This document shows positions 17,299 to 26,134 of a stretch of 64,000 bases of DNA, in pieces. This stretch comes from Streptomyces sp. SLBN-31. GTDB taxonomy: Bacteria > Actinomycetota > Actinomycetes > Streptomycetales > Streptomycetaceae. The notes beneath the pieces were generated by a model, which saw only the letters and a list, made by a program, of their open reading frames with translations, searched no databases and was not told the origin of the DNA. Both the position numbers and the translations under genes were made by a program. Positions within the stretch are counted from its first letter, which is position 1; each line of letters starts with the position of its first letter. The stretch covers positions 682,001-746,000 of the forward strand of contig NZ_VFNC01000002.1 of assembly GCF_006715395.1 (NCBI RefSeq), given 5' to 3'.

Positions 17299-17752
17299 AC
17301 TTTCCGTCCAGCGACACCACCGCACTGACGCGCTTGCCGACGGGCACTCTCTCGACGACGACCCGGGAAGCCAGCGCGTGGACTATCTCCAGACCGTGCC
17401 GGCCGATCCGCTCGGGATCACGGGGGAACCGGCGCGGCAGGGCGCTGCTGCTGTCGTAGACGCACACGGTGACGGCGGCGTCCGTGCCCTCCAGATCCAG
17501 GATGTACGGCCCGTTGCTGTGGCGGTCGGCGTTGGTGACCAGTTCGCTCACGACCAGCAGCACCTCGTTCTCGGACCGCTCGTCGATCGTGGCGCACCAT
17601 TCGGTGCGCAGGCTGCGGACGAAGTGTGCGGCGAAGGACCGCGCCTCGGCGATGCATCCCGGTTCGCCGGTGTAGTGGGCAGCCCGCCTCAGTGGTTCCA
17701 CCGGCACGTCGAAACCTGCTGGTATCACTGCCCCGCCCACGTGGTCGTTCAT
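17297..17752 (-). CDS. RsbW-like anti-sigma/GHKL ATPase
   Basis: A 151-residue HATPase_c protein of the anti-sigma group. The N-box is ELVTNADRHS, the G1-like segment VCVYDSSSALPRRF, and the G2 glycines GRHGLEIVHALA. Such single-domain kinases bind SigB-type sigma factors and phosphorylate a STAS anti-anti-sigma; none is encoded in this window. ATG 17752 is chosen because the longer frame lacks homologous sequence. It is convergent with the SigB-type gene, not in one operon as in Bacillus, so partnership is inferred from adjacency only. Confidence 0.85.
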   Translation of the reverse strand: MNDHVGGAVIPAGFDVPVEPLRRAAHYTGEPGCIAEARSFAAHFVRSLRTEWCATIDERSENEVLLVVSELVTNADRHSNGPYILDLEGTDAAVTVCVYDSSSALPRRFPRDPERIGRHGLEIVHALASRVVVERVPVGKRVSAVVSLDGK

Positions 17753-17858
17753 GCGTTTCTCTCTCGGAAGCCGGACTGGCCGGACGCTGTTGCCCCAGTG
17801 CTGATACCCCGAGCCGGGCCGCACAGTCCCCTGTTGCGGGTGATGTATACCCCTCGGC

Positions 17859-19091
17859 TCACGCGGACGGCGTCGTGGCGGAGGACACGGGTGCGCTCAC
17901 TGTGGTGCTGTCGGAGGCGAGCGGCGGCTCGAGCGGGGAGGTTGCGGGCGAGCTCTCCGGTTTCGCGGGCGGCTCGCTGGAGCTCGAGGGCGGTGTGGGG
18001 GCGGACGACGACGAGGACGGCGAGAACGGCGGGGGCGGCGGGGTCGACGTCGACGGGCAAAGGCTCGGCTTCGCGGTGCCCACGCCCGGCGCCGGCGAGG
18101 AGACGCACGGGGACGGGGAGCTCGACGACGACGGTGCCGTGGGCGTGGTCACGCTCACGGACGGGGAGGGCCGCGCCGGCGGCTTGGCCTGGTGGTCCTT
18201 GTGGCCGGTGTCGCCGCGGTGCCGGGAGATCCACTGGTCGTGATCCGGGTCGTAGATCACGAAGACGTTGATGATCCGCGGGGCGGGCGTGACCACCACG
18301 ACGTTCGAGGAGCGGTACGAAGGCCAGGAGTCGCCGGTCGGCGTGGGCGTGGTCTGCTGGGCGACGGGTGGGGTCAGCGGGTTGCCGCAGGCGCAGCGTG
18401 TGCGGGGCACGCCGTGGCCGTCGACGAGGACGGCGGTGCCGGCCTGCAGGACGGCCTGGTAGCCGGTGGCGGTGCCGTCGCGGTAGCCGTGGTTGGTGAC
18501 CCGGGTGTCCATGCGCAGCTGCACGGGGGTGAGGGCGCGCAGGTAGGCGGGGACCCGGGAGGGCTGGACGCCGACGACGGAGGCGAACGCCTGGTTCTTC
18601 GCCGGGACCGACTGCAGGTACCTGATCTGCTTCTCCACGTCGCAGCTGGAGACGTTGCGGCTGCCGCCGTACAGTCCGGCGGCGCCGCCGTCGACGCCGC
18701 GCACGGCGTTCGCGGGGGTCGATTCGGGGGTGGTCGGGGAGGCGGAGACCGTGGCGGTGGAGTCGTCCTTCGCCGTGGAGGGGGTGAAGGGGTCGGGGCC
18801 TGTCTTGCCCGCGGCCTGCAGAAAGACCTCGCCGCCCTTGGCCGAGCCGCCACCGCCGTTGGACTGCGTGAGGACGACGGCCAGGACGACGGCGGCGACG
18901 AGCGCCGTGGTCAGGACCGCGACCCGGGGCGCGGACTTCCACCAGGGGCGGCGGGGCTGCGGCGCGGGTGCGCCGCCGCTGCTGCCGGGCGGCGGCTGGG
19001 AGGGCGGGCCCGACGGCGGCTGGGAGGGGCCCGAGAGCGGGCCGGAGGGGGGTCCTGTGGGGCGGCCGGACGACGGCGGTTCGACGCTCAC
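17859..19091 (-). CDS. Membrane-anchored Ser/Pro-rich protein, DUF6777-like
   Basis: A 410-residue protein with a proline/glycine-rich cytoplasmic N-terminus (residues 1-50), one transmembrane helix (about 57-78, VAVLTTALVAAVVLAVVL) and a large outer domain beginning GGEVFLQAAGKTGPDPFTPS, a pattern I associate with DUF6777. Cys pairs (SSCDVEKQI and RCACGN) could form disulfides. The last ~110 residues are a Ser/Thr/Pro stalk that may be glycosylated or wall-spanning. It is divergent from the streptophobe gene and two genes from a Ser/Thr kinase, so it may be part of a surface signalling unit. No enzymatic motif is seen. Confidence 0.7.
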   Translation of the reverse strand: MSVEPPSSGRPTGPPSGPLSGPSQPPSGPPSQPPPGSSGGAPAPQPRRPWWKSAPRVAVLTTALVAAVVLAVVLTQSNGGGGSAKGGEVFLQAAGKTGPDPFTPSTAKDDSTATVSASPTTPESTPANAVRGVDGGAAGLYGGSRNVSSCDVEKQIRYLQSVPAKNQAFASVVGVQPSRVPAYLRALTPVQLRMDTRVTNHGYRDGTATGYQAVLQAGTAVLVDGHGVPRTRCACGNPLTPPVAQQTTPTPTGDSWPSYRSSNVVVVTPAPRIINVFVIYDPDHDQWISRHRGDTGHKDHQAKPPARPSPSVSVTTPTAPSSSSSPSPCVSSPAPGVGTAKPSLCPSTSTPPPPPFSPSSSSSAPTPPSSSSEPPAKPESSPATSPLEPPLASDSTTVSAPVSSATTPSA

Positions 19092-19253
19092 GAGCTCTTC
19101 TTCCCGACGTGGTGTATCTGCGGCTCGCCCCGAGTTCCGCCGCTTTCCTGCCTGTCTTCCTTATTGTGTGCCCCGATGGTGTGCCCGCCGCAAGCCGACG
19201 CGGACGGACCTCCCGGCGGGCGGGGCGGGCCGGAGCTGCTTAGCGTGGCAAGG

Positions 19254-20531
19254 GTGAGCCCCCGAGCCCCTTCCGCCCCGGCCGTGGCCCGGCACGGCTG
19301 GGTGCAGGCCCTCGTCGCGGTGCTGGCCGCGGTGCTCGCCATGGGGGTGGTCGCCGCGCTGGGGCTGTGGGCGGCCGGGGCGACGGACCTGCCGGAGGGG
19401 GCCTTCCCCCGGGTCGTCGCGGCGACCGTGGTCACCGCCGTGGGCGGCACCGTCGAACTGTCGGGCGACGCCGGTTCGCTGGCCGGCGCCGACGCCGGGC
19501 TGACCGTGATCCCGCTGTCCGTCACTCTGGTCGGCGCCCTCGTGCTCGCCGCCGGTTTCCTGCGCCCGCTGCGGCACCGGGCGGTGGCGGGTGCGCCGGA
19601 ACTCGCCGGCTGGGCCGGCCGCGTCGCCGTCCTCTGGCTGCTCGCGCTGCTCGGCCTGGCCCTCGGCGCCCGCCACACCTTCACCCTGTCCCTCGGCGAC
19701 AGCGCCATCAGCGACATCGGCGACCTGTTCGGCGTCTCGCCGAAGGTCGGCTTCACGACCGACGTTCCGCTGACGGTGCTGTTCGGGCTGCTGTGGCTGG
19801 CCGGGGTGCTGGTGCTGGCCCTGTTGGTCTCGCGCGGGGCCCCGCTGCCGGGACGGCTGCTGCGCTTCCAGGAGTCGGTGCGCCCGGCCGCGTACGCGAT
19901 GGTCGCGCTGCTCCTGGCGTACGTCGCTCTGGGCGTCGTCATCGGTGTGGTCGTGGCGGTGACGCGAGGGCACCGCGCCGAGACCCTCGCCGTGATTCTG
20001 CTGGGCATGCCGAACCTGGCCTGGCTGGCCCTGACCCTCGGCCTCGGCGTGACCTGGAACGGCCGGGTGCAGGGCCCGTTCGGGCTGCCGATGCCGCATG
20101 TGCTCGACGAGGTGCTGCGCACCAAGGAGGTGTCGGCCCTGAACCTGAGCACGCTCGCCGACCACGACGGGCGCGTCTGGTGGCTCCTGGTGGTCGACGC
20201 GGTGCTGCTGCTGGCCGCCGCCTTCGTGCTGGCGGCCCGCTCCCCGGCCCGGATGCGGGCCTGGCAGCACGCCCTGCACATGGCGGTCGCCCTGGCCCTG
20301 ACCGTGCTCATGATCTGCCTGGTCGGCCGGATCTCCGCGCACTTCGGCCTGTCGGTGCTCGGCATCGGCGACCTGGGCGGAGGGCTGGCCGGGAAGGTGT
20401 TCCTGCGGCCCGAGGTGTGGTCCGCGCTGGGTCTCGCCCTGTTGTGGGGGCTGCTGACCGGTTTCCTCGGCGCGCTGCTGGCGAGGCCGGTGCGACGCCG
20501 TGGACCGGCGGAAAAGAGGTGGGAAGGATGA
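19254..20531 (+). CDS. Streptophobe-family integral membrane protein
   Basis: A 425-residue polytopic protein with about ten hydrophobic helices (for example GWVQALVAVLAAVLAMGVVAALGLWAAG near the start). Sequence style and position next to a kinase and FHA protein match the streptophobe family of Streptomyces, whose function is unknown. The start is uncertain: GTG 19254 is taken because TAGCGT at 19241-19246 could be a -10 for a leaderless mRNA; GTG 19245 with GGAG upstream is the alternative. The TGA overlaps an ATG at 20528, suggesting coupling to the small gene that follows. Confidence 0.78.
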   Translation: MSPRAPSAPAVARHGWVQALVAVLAAVLAMGVVAALGLWAAGATDLPEGAFPRVVAATVVTAVGGTVELSGDAGSLAGADAGLTVIPLSVTLVGALVLAAGFLRPLRHRAVAGAPELAGWAGRVAVLWLLALLGLALGARHTFTLSLGDSAISDIGDLFGVSPKVGFTTDVPLTVLFGLLWLAGVLVLALLVSRGAPLPGRLLRFQESVRPAAYAMVALLLAYVALGVVIGVVVAVTRGHRAETLAVILLGMPNLAWLALTLGLGVTWNGRVQGPFGLPMPHVLDEVLRTKEVSALNLSTLADHDGRVWWLLVVDAVLLLAAAFVLAARSPARMRAWQHALHMAVALALTVLMICLVGRISAHFGLSVLGIGDLGGGLAGKVFLRPEVWSALGLALLWGLLTGFLGALLARPVRRRGPAEKRWEG

Positions 20532-20575
20532 CGTCGTCCGTGGGAGTGTGCGCCGAGTCGCGGGAGGGACATGGC

Positions 20576-20992
20576 ATGGCGTTGGCACTCGAGGACCGGC
20601 TGGCCGTCACGGAGCTGATCGCGTTGCACGGCCATCTGGTCGACGAGGGGCAACTGGACCGCACGGACGAGGTGTTCACCCCGGACGTGGTCTACGACCT
20701 GTCCGACTTCGGCCAGGGCGAGGTCGTCGGCCTGGCCGCCCTGACCCGGGCCGCGCTGGCGCTGGGCGCGGCGAACCCCGTGGCGCACCACGTGACCAAC
20801 GTGGTGGTCGAGGAGGTGGCCGAGGGCCGGGTCCGGGTCCGTTCCAAGGGGCTGGGCATCATGGCGGACGGCTCGTGCGGCTCGGTGACGTACGAGGACG
20901 TGGTGGTGCGGACGGCGGACGGCTGGCGCATCGGCCGGCGCAGGGTGGTGGCGCGGCGGGTGCCGCTCAACGGGCTGGGCCAGGGGTCCTGA
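20576..20992 (+). CDS. NTF2/SnoaL-like small protein
   Basis: A 138-residue nuclear-transport-factor-2-fold protein beginning MALALEDRLAVTELIALHGHLVDEGQLDRTDEVF, with a VTYEDVVVRTADGWRIGRRRV C-terminal strand pair typical of SnoaL-like pockets. It could be an isomerase/cyclase or a binding protein; catalytic residues cannot be assigned. ATG 20576 has GGGAGGG seven bases ahead; ATG 20528, overlapping the upstream stop codon, would add 16 residues. The 3' end overlaps the convergent kinase gene by 26 bases. Confidence 0.82.
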   Translation: MALALEDRLAVTELIALHGHLVDEGQLDRTDEVFTPDVVYDLSDFGQGEVVGLAALTRAALALGAANPVAHHVTNVVVEEVAEGRVRVRSKGLGIMADGSCGSVTYEDVVVRTADGWRIGRRRVVARRVPLNGLGQGS

Positions 20993-21968
20993 AGACCGGC
21001 TCGGCCCAGCGTGGCGGGGGTTGGGGGCGCTCCTCCCCCGCTGCCCCCGCTGCCCCCGCCACCACGGTCGGCGGATGGCCGACGCCCTCGCGGCCCGCCA
21101 CGGCCGCGCGCAGCGCGGCGACGAAGGCGAGGCAGGAGTCGTGGCGGTCGTCGGGGCTCTTGGCCAGGGCCCGGTCGAAGACGGTGTCGACGGCGGCGGG
21201 CAGGTCGGGACGGAACTCCGTCAGCGGTGGCGGCTGGTCGTACTGGTGGGCCCAGAGCAGCGCCATGTCGTCGTCGCGGCGGAAGGGCGGGCGGGCTGCC
21301 AGCGTCTCGTAGACGACGCAGGCGAAGCCGTAGACGTCGCAGCGGCCGTCGACGGGGCGGCCGGAGATCTGCTCGGGGGCCACGTAGTCGAGGGTGCCGA
21401 CGAACTGTCCGACGCTGGTGAATCCGGTCAGCGACAGGGACTTCTTGGTCAGGCCGAAGTCCGTCAGGTAGGTGTGCTCGGGGTGGTCGCTGTCGGTGCC
21501 GCGGGCGACCAGGATGTTGCCCGGTTTGACGTCCCGGTGGACCAGGCCGTGTTCGTGGGCCGCGTCCAGCGCGGAGGCGACCTGGGCGGCGATGCGCAGG
21601 GCGGTCGAGGGCGCGAGCGGGCCACGGCGGTCGAGGAGGTGGCGCAGGTCGCTGCCGTCGACGTAGCGCATGGCGATGTACAGGACGCCGTCCGTCTCGC
21701 CCGCCTCGTAGACCGGCACGATGTGCGGGTGGTCGATCGCGGCGGCCGCCCGGGACTCGTGGGTGAAGCGGAGGCGGAAGGTGTCGTTGCGGGCGAGTTC
21801 CGGGGCGAGCAGCTTGAGTGCGACGGTGCGCTCCAGGCGCAGGTCGAGGGCGCGGTAGACGACGGCCATGCCGCCGCGGCCGATCTCGCGCTCGATGCGG
21901 TACCCGGCCACCCGGCGGCCGACCAGCTCGGAGGGCCGGCCGGAGAAGAGGCTGGTGTCACGGGCCAT
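20967..21968 (-). CDS. PASTA-less Ser/Thr protein kinase (Hanks type)
   Basis: A 333-residue soluble kinase. The glycine loop is IGRGGMAVVYRA, the lysine is in TVALKLL, the catalytic loop HRDVKPGN, the metal motif DFG, the activation-segment end APEQ, and the alphaF Asp DGRCDVYGFA. Residues 1-285 are the kinase domain; a short Ala/Pro tail follows, with no transmembrane helix or sensor. Its start overlaps the end of the 181-residue gene by 11 bases, and that gene is 8 bases from the FHA-ABC gene, so the three form an operon. Kinase beside FHA-ABC exporter parallels mycobacterial PknF-Rv1747, where the kinase phosphorylates the transporter. Confidence 0.93.
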   Translation of the reverse strand: MARDTSLFSGRPSELVGRRVAGYRIEREIGRGGMAVVYRALDLRLERTVALKLLAPELARNDTFRLRFTHESRAAAAIDHPHIVPVYEAGETDGVLYIAMRYVDGSDLRHLLDRRGPLAPSTALRIAAQVASALDAAHEHGLVHRDVKPGNILVARGTDSDHPEHTYLTDFGLTKKSLSLTGFTSVGQFVGTLDYVAPEQISGRPVDGRCDVYGFACVVYETLAARPPFRRDDDMALLWAHQYDQPPPLTEFRPDLPAAVDTVFDRALAKSPDDRHDSCLAFVAALRAAVAGREGVGHPPTVVAGAAGAAGEERPQPPPRWAEPVFRTPGPAR

Positions 21969-22503
21969 CGGGCGTCACGACCTGGGTGGGGGCGTGTCCG
22001 GGGTCGGCGGCGGCGGAGCGGGGCCCGTCGTCGGTCGCGTAGGTGCTCAGGCGTGCTCCGTCGCCGTAGACCCAGCGGCCCTGTTCGGTGTCGTAGAGCC
22101 AGACGGACTCGCCGTCGACGACGACCCCGATGCGCAGTCCTCGGGTACGGCCGCGGAAGGACTCCCCGTCCAGGCCGCCGCCGGCGAGGTCTTCGACGGC
22201 GGCGCGGTAGCGGGCCAGGGACTGTTCCGCGCGGGCGAGCAGGGGGCGCGGGTCCGGGGTGCGGGCCTGGGGGCCGCCGGTGGCGGGCGGGTCCTGGGGG
22301 ACGGCGACCAGGAGGCGGCCGTCGACCCAGGCCGACCAGTCGTTGGCACACAGCACGTGGGCCCAGTCGCCGCGCCGCTCCACGAGCTGGACGGGCAGCA
22401 GCGGGTCGAGCGCGACGGTGGGCCGGGCCGGGTCCGGGGCCTCCCAGGCGGGCATGCCCTGCTGGGGGACGACGTGGGTGGGCCGGAAACCGGGGGTGGT
22501 CAT
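21958..22503 (-). CDS. Conserved hypothetical, SH3-like domain
   Basis: A 181-residue protein between the FHA-ABC transporter and the kinase. The segment PLLPVQLVERRGDWAHVLCANDWSAWVDGRLLVAVP resembles a bacterial SH3-like strand pattern, followed by a helical middle and a second beta-rich part (LRIGVVVDGESVWLYDTEQGRWVYGDG). There is no signal peptide or membrane helix. Translational overlap with the kinase gene suggests it is a kinase substrate or adaptor. The coding call rests on operon structure and a sensible domain pattern; the function is not known. Confidence 0.7.
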   Translation of the reverse strand: MTTPGFRPTHVVPQQGMPAWEAPDPARPTVALDPLLPVQLVERRGDWAHVLCANDWSAWVDGRLLVAVPQDPPATGGPQARTPDPRPLLARAEQSLARYRAAVEDLAGGGLDGESFRGRTRGLRIGVVVDGESVWLYDTEQGRWVYGDGARLSTYATDDGPRSAAADPGHAPTQVVTPDGP

Positions 22504-22511
22504 CGCGGCTC

Positions 22512-24851
22512 CTACTTCCGCATGACGGCCGGCTCGTGGCGGCGCAGCAGCCGGGAGACCAGGAACCCGAAGAGCGCCGAGAGCACGACGAGCATGGTGA
22601 TGTTCAGCAGCCATGCCCCGGCCGAATGCCGGAACAGCGGGTCGGAGGTCAGGTCGCCGGGCACGATCCGGGCAAGGCCGACGGTGCCGGCCATCGCTCC
22701 GAGTGCCCACCGGGAGGGCACCAGCCAGGAGAGCTGTTCGAGGACGGCCACGCCGTGGAGCTGCAACAGGGCGCCGCAGAAGACGACCTGGACGATGGCG
22801 AGCAGCACGAGCAGCGGCATCGTCACCTCCTCCTTGCGCACCAGCGCGGAGACCACCAGGCCGAGCATCATGGCGGTGAACGCCAACAGGGCGACGGCGA
22901 CGGTGATTTCCACCAGGGGTGGCATCAACACACCCTTGCCGCCGGGCGCGTTCAGGTCGACGCCGAGGAGCGCGACCAGGGTCAGCACGACGGCCTGCAG
23001 CACGGTGACCGTGCCCAGCACGACGACCTTCGACATCAGGTACGCCGATCTGGACAGGCCGACCGCCCGCTCCCGCTGGTAGATGCCGCGTTCCTTGACG
23101 AGTTCGCGCACCGCGTTGGACGCGCCGGTCAGGACGCCGCCGACGCACAGGATGAGCAGCGCGTTCATCGCCGTCTCCTGGGTGAGTGCGCTGCCGGCGA
23201 GGGCGCGGGCCATGGCTCCCATCACGAACGGCAGGGCGATCATGATGGCGAGGAAGGTGCGGTCGGCGCTCAGGGCGGTCGCGTAGCGGCGGACCAGGGT
23301 ACCCAGTTGGGCGCCGCGGCTGCGCGGCCGGGCCGGCGGGGTGATCACGACCGGGCCGGTGCGGGGCACGCGGGGCTGTGCGGTGGCGTCGGTGACGTAG
23401 TGCCGGTGGAACGGCGAGAGGCGGAAGTCGCCGCTCCAGTCGCGGTCCCGGTCCTGCTCGAAGGCCTCGAAGGCCTCCGGCCACTGTTCGAAGCCGAAGT
23501 AGGCGAGGGCGTCCTCGGGCGGGCCGTAGTAGGCGACCCTGCCGCCGGGTGCGAGGACCAGGAGCCGGTCGCACACGTCGAGGCTGAGCACGCTGTGGGT
23601 GACGACGATGACCGTGCGGCCGTCGTCGGCGAGATCGCGCAGCATGTGCATCACCGAGCGGTCCATGCCGGGGTCCAGACCGGAGGTGGGCTCGTCGAGG
23701 AAGAGCAGGGACGGCTTGGTCAGCAGCTCCAGGGCCACGCTGACCCGCTTGCGCTGGCCGCCGGAGAGGCTGTGCACGGGCTGGTCGGCCCGCTGTTCCA
23801 GGCCGAGTTCCCGGATGACCTCCTCGACCCGGGCCCGGCGTTCGGCCTTGACGGTGTCCTCGGGGAAGCGCAGCTCGGCGGCGTAGGACAGGGCGCTGCG
23901 GACGGTGAGCTGGGCGTGGAGGATGTCGTCCTGAGGGACCAGGCCGATGCGCTGGCGCAGCTCGGCGTAGTCGCGGTAGAGGTCACGGCCGTCGTAGAGG
24001 ACCGTGCCGTGGTCGGCGGGGCGCTGTCCGGTGAGGGCGTTGAGGAGCGTGGACTTGCCCGCGCCGCTCGGACCGACGACCGCGAGCAGGCACTTCTCCC
24101 CCACCGGGAACGACACGTGGTCCAGCAGCGTCTTGCGGCCGTGGTCTACGGCGACCGCGAGGTCCTGCACGTCGAGGGAGACCTCGCCGCTGTCGACGTA
24201 CTCCTGCAGTTCGTCGCCGACGAGGCAGAACACCGAGTGGCCGATGCCGACGATGTCACCGGGTCCGACGGGCGCGGCGGTGACGGGGGCGCCGTTGAGG
24301 TAGGTGCCGTTGTGGCTGCCGAGGTCGGCGATCTCGTACGTCCCGTCCGGCAGGGCGCGCAGTTCGGCGTGGTGACGCGAGACGACGAGGTCGTCGATGA
24401 CCAGGTCGTTGTCGGCGGCGCGGCCGATGCGGACGGTGCGCGCCGGCAGCGGGCGCACGCTGGTGGGCTGCCGGAAGGTCCCGGTCAGGCCCGGCATCGA
24501 GACGGCCGAGGGGCGCTCCGGGACCGGGGAGGGACACGCCAGCAGGACCAGGCGCGGGCCGTCGGAGGGGCTGCCGAACCGGATCTCGCTCCCCGCGCCC
24601 ACACCCCAGGCGTGGATGCGTCGGCCGTCGGCGAAGGTGCCGTTGGTGCTGTTCTCGTCCTCGATGGTCCAGTGGTCGGCCTCGGGGCGCAGGACCGCGT
24701 GGTGCCAGGAGACCCGGGCGTCGTCGATGACGATGTCGCTGAGTGGGTCGCGTCCGACGTGGTAGTCGTGGCTCGGACTCATCACCGTGGAGCCCGACTC
24801 GGTCTCCAGGACCAGTTCGGGCGCGCCCGGCATGAACGACCGTTCCGCCAT
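22512..24851 (-). CDS. FHA-FHA-ABC transporter/permease fusion (Rv1747-like)
   Basis: A 779-residue half-transporter. FHA domain 1 (about 18-95) has HVGRDPLSDIVIDD and WHHAVL; FHA domain 2 (about 130-215) has RIGRAADNDLVIDD and SRHHAELR. The ABC ATPase follows: Walker A GPSGAGKST, signature LSGGQRKR, Walker B LLFLDEPTSGLD, His switch VVTH. The last ~280 residues carry six membrane helices of ABC-2 type. It probably exports a lipid or glycolipid, with FHA domains reading phospho-Thr marks from the adjacent kinase. TAGAAT at 24859-24864 lies seven bases before the ATG, so the operon mRNA may be leaderless. Confidence 0.93.
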   Translation of the reverse strand: MAERSFMPGAPELVLETESGSTVMSPSHDYHVGRDPLSDIVIDDARVSWHHAVLRPEADHWTIEDENSTNGTFADGRRIHAWGVGAGSEIRFGSPSDGPRLVLLACPSPVPERPSAVSMPGLTGTFRQPTSVRPLPARTVRIGRAADNDLVIDDLVVSRHHAELRALPDGTYEIADLGSHNGTYLNGAPVTAAPVGPGDIVGIGHSVFCLVGDELQEYVDSGEVSLDVQDLAVAVDHGRKTLLDHVSFPVGEKCLLAVVGPSGAGKSTLLNALTGQRPADHGTVLYDGRDLYRDYAELRQRIGLVPQDDILHAQLTVRSALSYAAELRFPEDTVKAERRARVEEVIRELGLEQRADQPVHSLSGGQRKRVSVALELLTKPSLLFLDEPTSGLDPGMDRSVMHMLRDLADDGRTVIVVTHSVLSLDVCDRLLVLAPGGRVAYYGPPEDALAYFGFEQWPEAFEAFEQDRDRDWSGDFRLSPFHRHYVTDATAQPRVPRTGPVVITPPARPRSRGAQLGTLVRRYATALSADRTFLAIMIALPFVMGAMARALAGSALTQETAMNALLILCVGGVLTGASNAVRELVKERGIYQRERAVGLSRSAYLMSKVVVLGTVTVLQAVVLTLVALLGVDLNAPGGKGVLMPPLVEITVAVALLAFTAMMLGLVVSALVRKEEVTMPLLVLLAIVQVVFCGALLQLHGVAVLEQLSWLVPSRWALGAMAGTVGLARIVPGDLTSDPLFRHSAGAWLLNITMLVVLSALFGFLVSRLLRRHEPAVMRK

Positions 24852-24921
24852 GCGGGAGATTCTACCGATTTGTTCATGTACGCGCCCGGCGTACCGGGCT
24901 CGGTCGGCGCGGTGGGCGGCT

Positions 24922-25332
24922 TCAGCCGACGGGCATCACCAGCGCCGGAATGATCCGCTGCATGCGCAGCGCGTCCACGGACTCGGCCAGCAGCTCGTAC
25001 TCCGTGGTCTCGTCACAGATGGCCACCCGCACCAGCCGGCCGCCCGCCAACTCGTTCGCGACCAGATCCTGTTGGCCGAGATCGGCGCACCACCAGCGCA
25101 GCGCCGCCGGTACGTCGGGCACGGTGTCGGCGACCGGGACGAGCGAGCTCGGCGGGAAGTGCTCGGCCTCGGGCCGCGGGTCGAGGCGGTCGGCGATCCA
25201 GTTGGCGCGGTCGCGCAGCCACCACAGGGCGAGGGCGAGGGTGGGGGCACGGTAGGTGCCCAGGGGGACGCCGATGCGCTGCCCGGCGCAGACGCCGTAG
25301 GCGGTGACGTGGCATAAGAACTCGTCATGCAT
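24922..25332 (-). CDS. Conserved hypothetical protein
   Basis: A 136-residue protein beginning MHDEFLCHVTAYGVCAGQRIGVPLG, with LWWLRDRANWIADRL in the middle and an Ile/Val-rich C-terminus. There is no signal peptide, membrane helix or motif I recognise. ATG 25332 is chosen because GGGGGAA lies eight bases upstream; ATG 25338 is too close to it. It precedes the FHA-ABC gene by 70 bases in the same orientation, so cotranscription is possible but not shown. Codon use and the ribosome-binding site support a real gene. Confidence 0.65.
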   Translation of the reverse strand: MHDEFLCHVTAYGVCAGQRIGVPLGTYRAPTLALALWWLRDRANWIADRLDPRPEAEHFPPSSLVPVADTVPDVPAALRWWCADLGQQDLVANELAGGRLVRVAICDETTEYELLAESVDALRMQRIIPALVMPVG

Positions 25333-25338
25333 GGTCAT

Positions 25339-25655
25339 TCCCCCGCTGCTCGTTCGCCTCTCGGCCTTGCCTCGCTTTCCGTGCGGCTCATGTGCGGTAC
25401 GTGACGGCGTCTTCGCTCGCCGTTAAGTGCCTCAACTGTTGAGTATGTTCACGGCTGAATCACTGTCACCATGAATTTCCGGCCAGTCTCCTGGCATATT
25501 CACAGCGGCAGTTGGCCGAAACGCGACGGAAGCCGTCATTACCCGAGGGGTAATCGACCCTCCCGCACCGGCCGGGCATGGTGGTTCCACCGGGTCGCCG
25601 AGACCGCGAACCGGTACCTGACCAGCAACGACTACCTCTGTGGAGGCTGATCGCC
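25339..25655. promoter_or_regulatory. Divergent intergenic region with CTCAA-N3-TTGAG dyad
   Basis: No gene is visible in these 317 bases. A 13-base dyad, CTCAACTGTTGAG, lies at 25431-25443. Its core is the same as the MarR-type site at 50087-50099 (CTCAA, three bases, TTGAG). Around it the DNA is AT-richer than the coding flanks, consistent with promoters for both divergent genes. Confidence 0.5.
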
Positions 25656-26039
25656 ATGTCCGCGAACACCGAGCGCTACGAGAACGCCGTCGCCCGTTAC
25701 TTCGAGGCCTGGAATGCCGCGGGCGACGAGGAAGTGGTGAAGGCGGTCGCCGCCGCCTGGGCCGCGGACGGCTCCTACACCGACCCGCTCGCGGACGTCC
25801 GCGGGCACGAGGGGATCGCCGCGGTGATCACGGCGGCCCACGGGCAGTTCCCGGGGTTCTCCTTCCGGCCCGTCGGCGCCGTGGACGGCCATCACGACAC
25901 GGCCCGCTTCGCCTGGGAGCTGGTCAGCGAGGCCGACGGCTCGGCACCGGTGGCCGGTTTCGACGTGATCACGCTCGACGCGGACGGCCGTATCCGCACC
26001 GTGCTGGGCTTTCTGGACCGGGTGCCCGCCGGAGCGTGA
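25656..26039 (+). CDS. SnoaL-like nuclear transport factor 2 family protein
   Basis: A 127-residue SnoaL-like protein: RYENAVARYFEAWNAAGDEEVVKAVAAAWAADGSYTDP is the usual first helix pair and strand, and FDVITLDADGRIRTVLGFLDRVP is the closing strand pair with a typical conserved Asp-Gly-Arg-Ile turn. Related proteins act as epoxide hydrolases, ketosteroid isomerases or cyclases; key residues cannot be assigned by eye. ATG 25656 has GGAGG nine bases upstream. It is a single-gene unit. Confidence 0.85.
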   Translation: MSANTERYENAVARYFEAWNAAGDEEVVKAVAAAWAADGSYTDPLADVRGHEGIAAVITAAHGQFPGFSFRPVGAVDGHHDTARFAWELVSEADGSAPVAGFDVITLDADGRIRTVLGFLDRVPAGA

Positions 26040-26134
26040 GACGGGGTCGCGCCGATGGTCGCCGTCGCAGGCGTGAGCCGGGACGACGGCGGCCGGGCCC
26101 GGTTCGGCCGAAGGGCGCCGCGTCGGAGGGGGAC

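Noticed and set aside
17297..17752. The ATPase seemed to lack the usual G1 Asp-x-Gly motif
   Set aside because: Anti-sigma members commonly have Asp-x-Ser there, and the N-box and G2 glycines are present, so this is not evidence of inactivity.
21021..24953. A 1310-residue open frame on the plus strand
   Set aside because: It is antisense to the kinase and FHA-ABC operon; composition is Gly/Arg/Ala-rich as expected of an out-of-frame high-GC strand and shows no domain.
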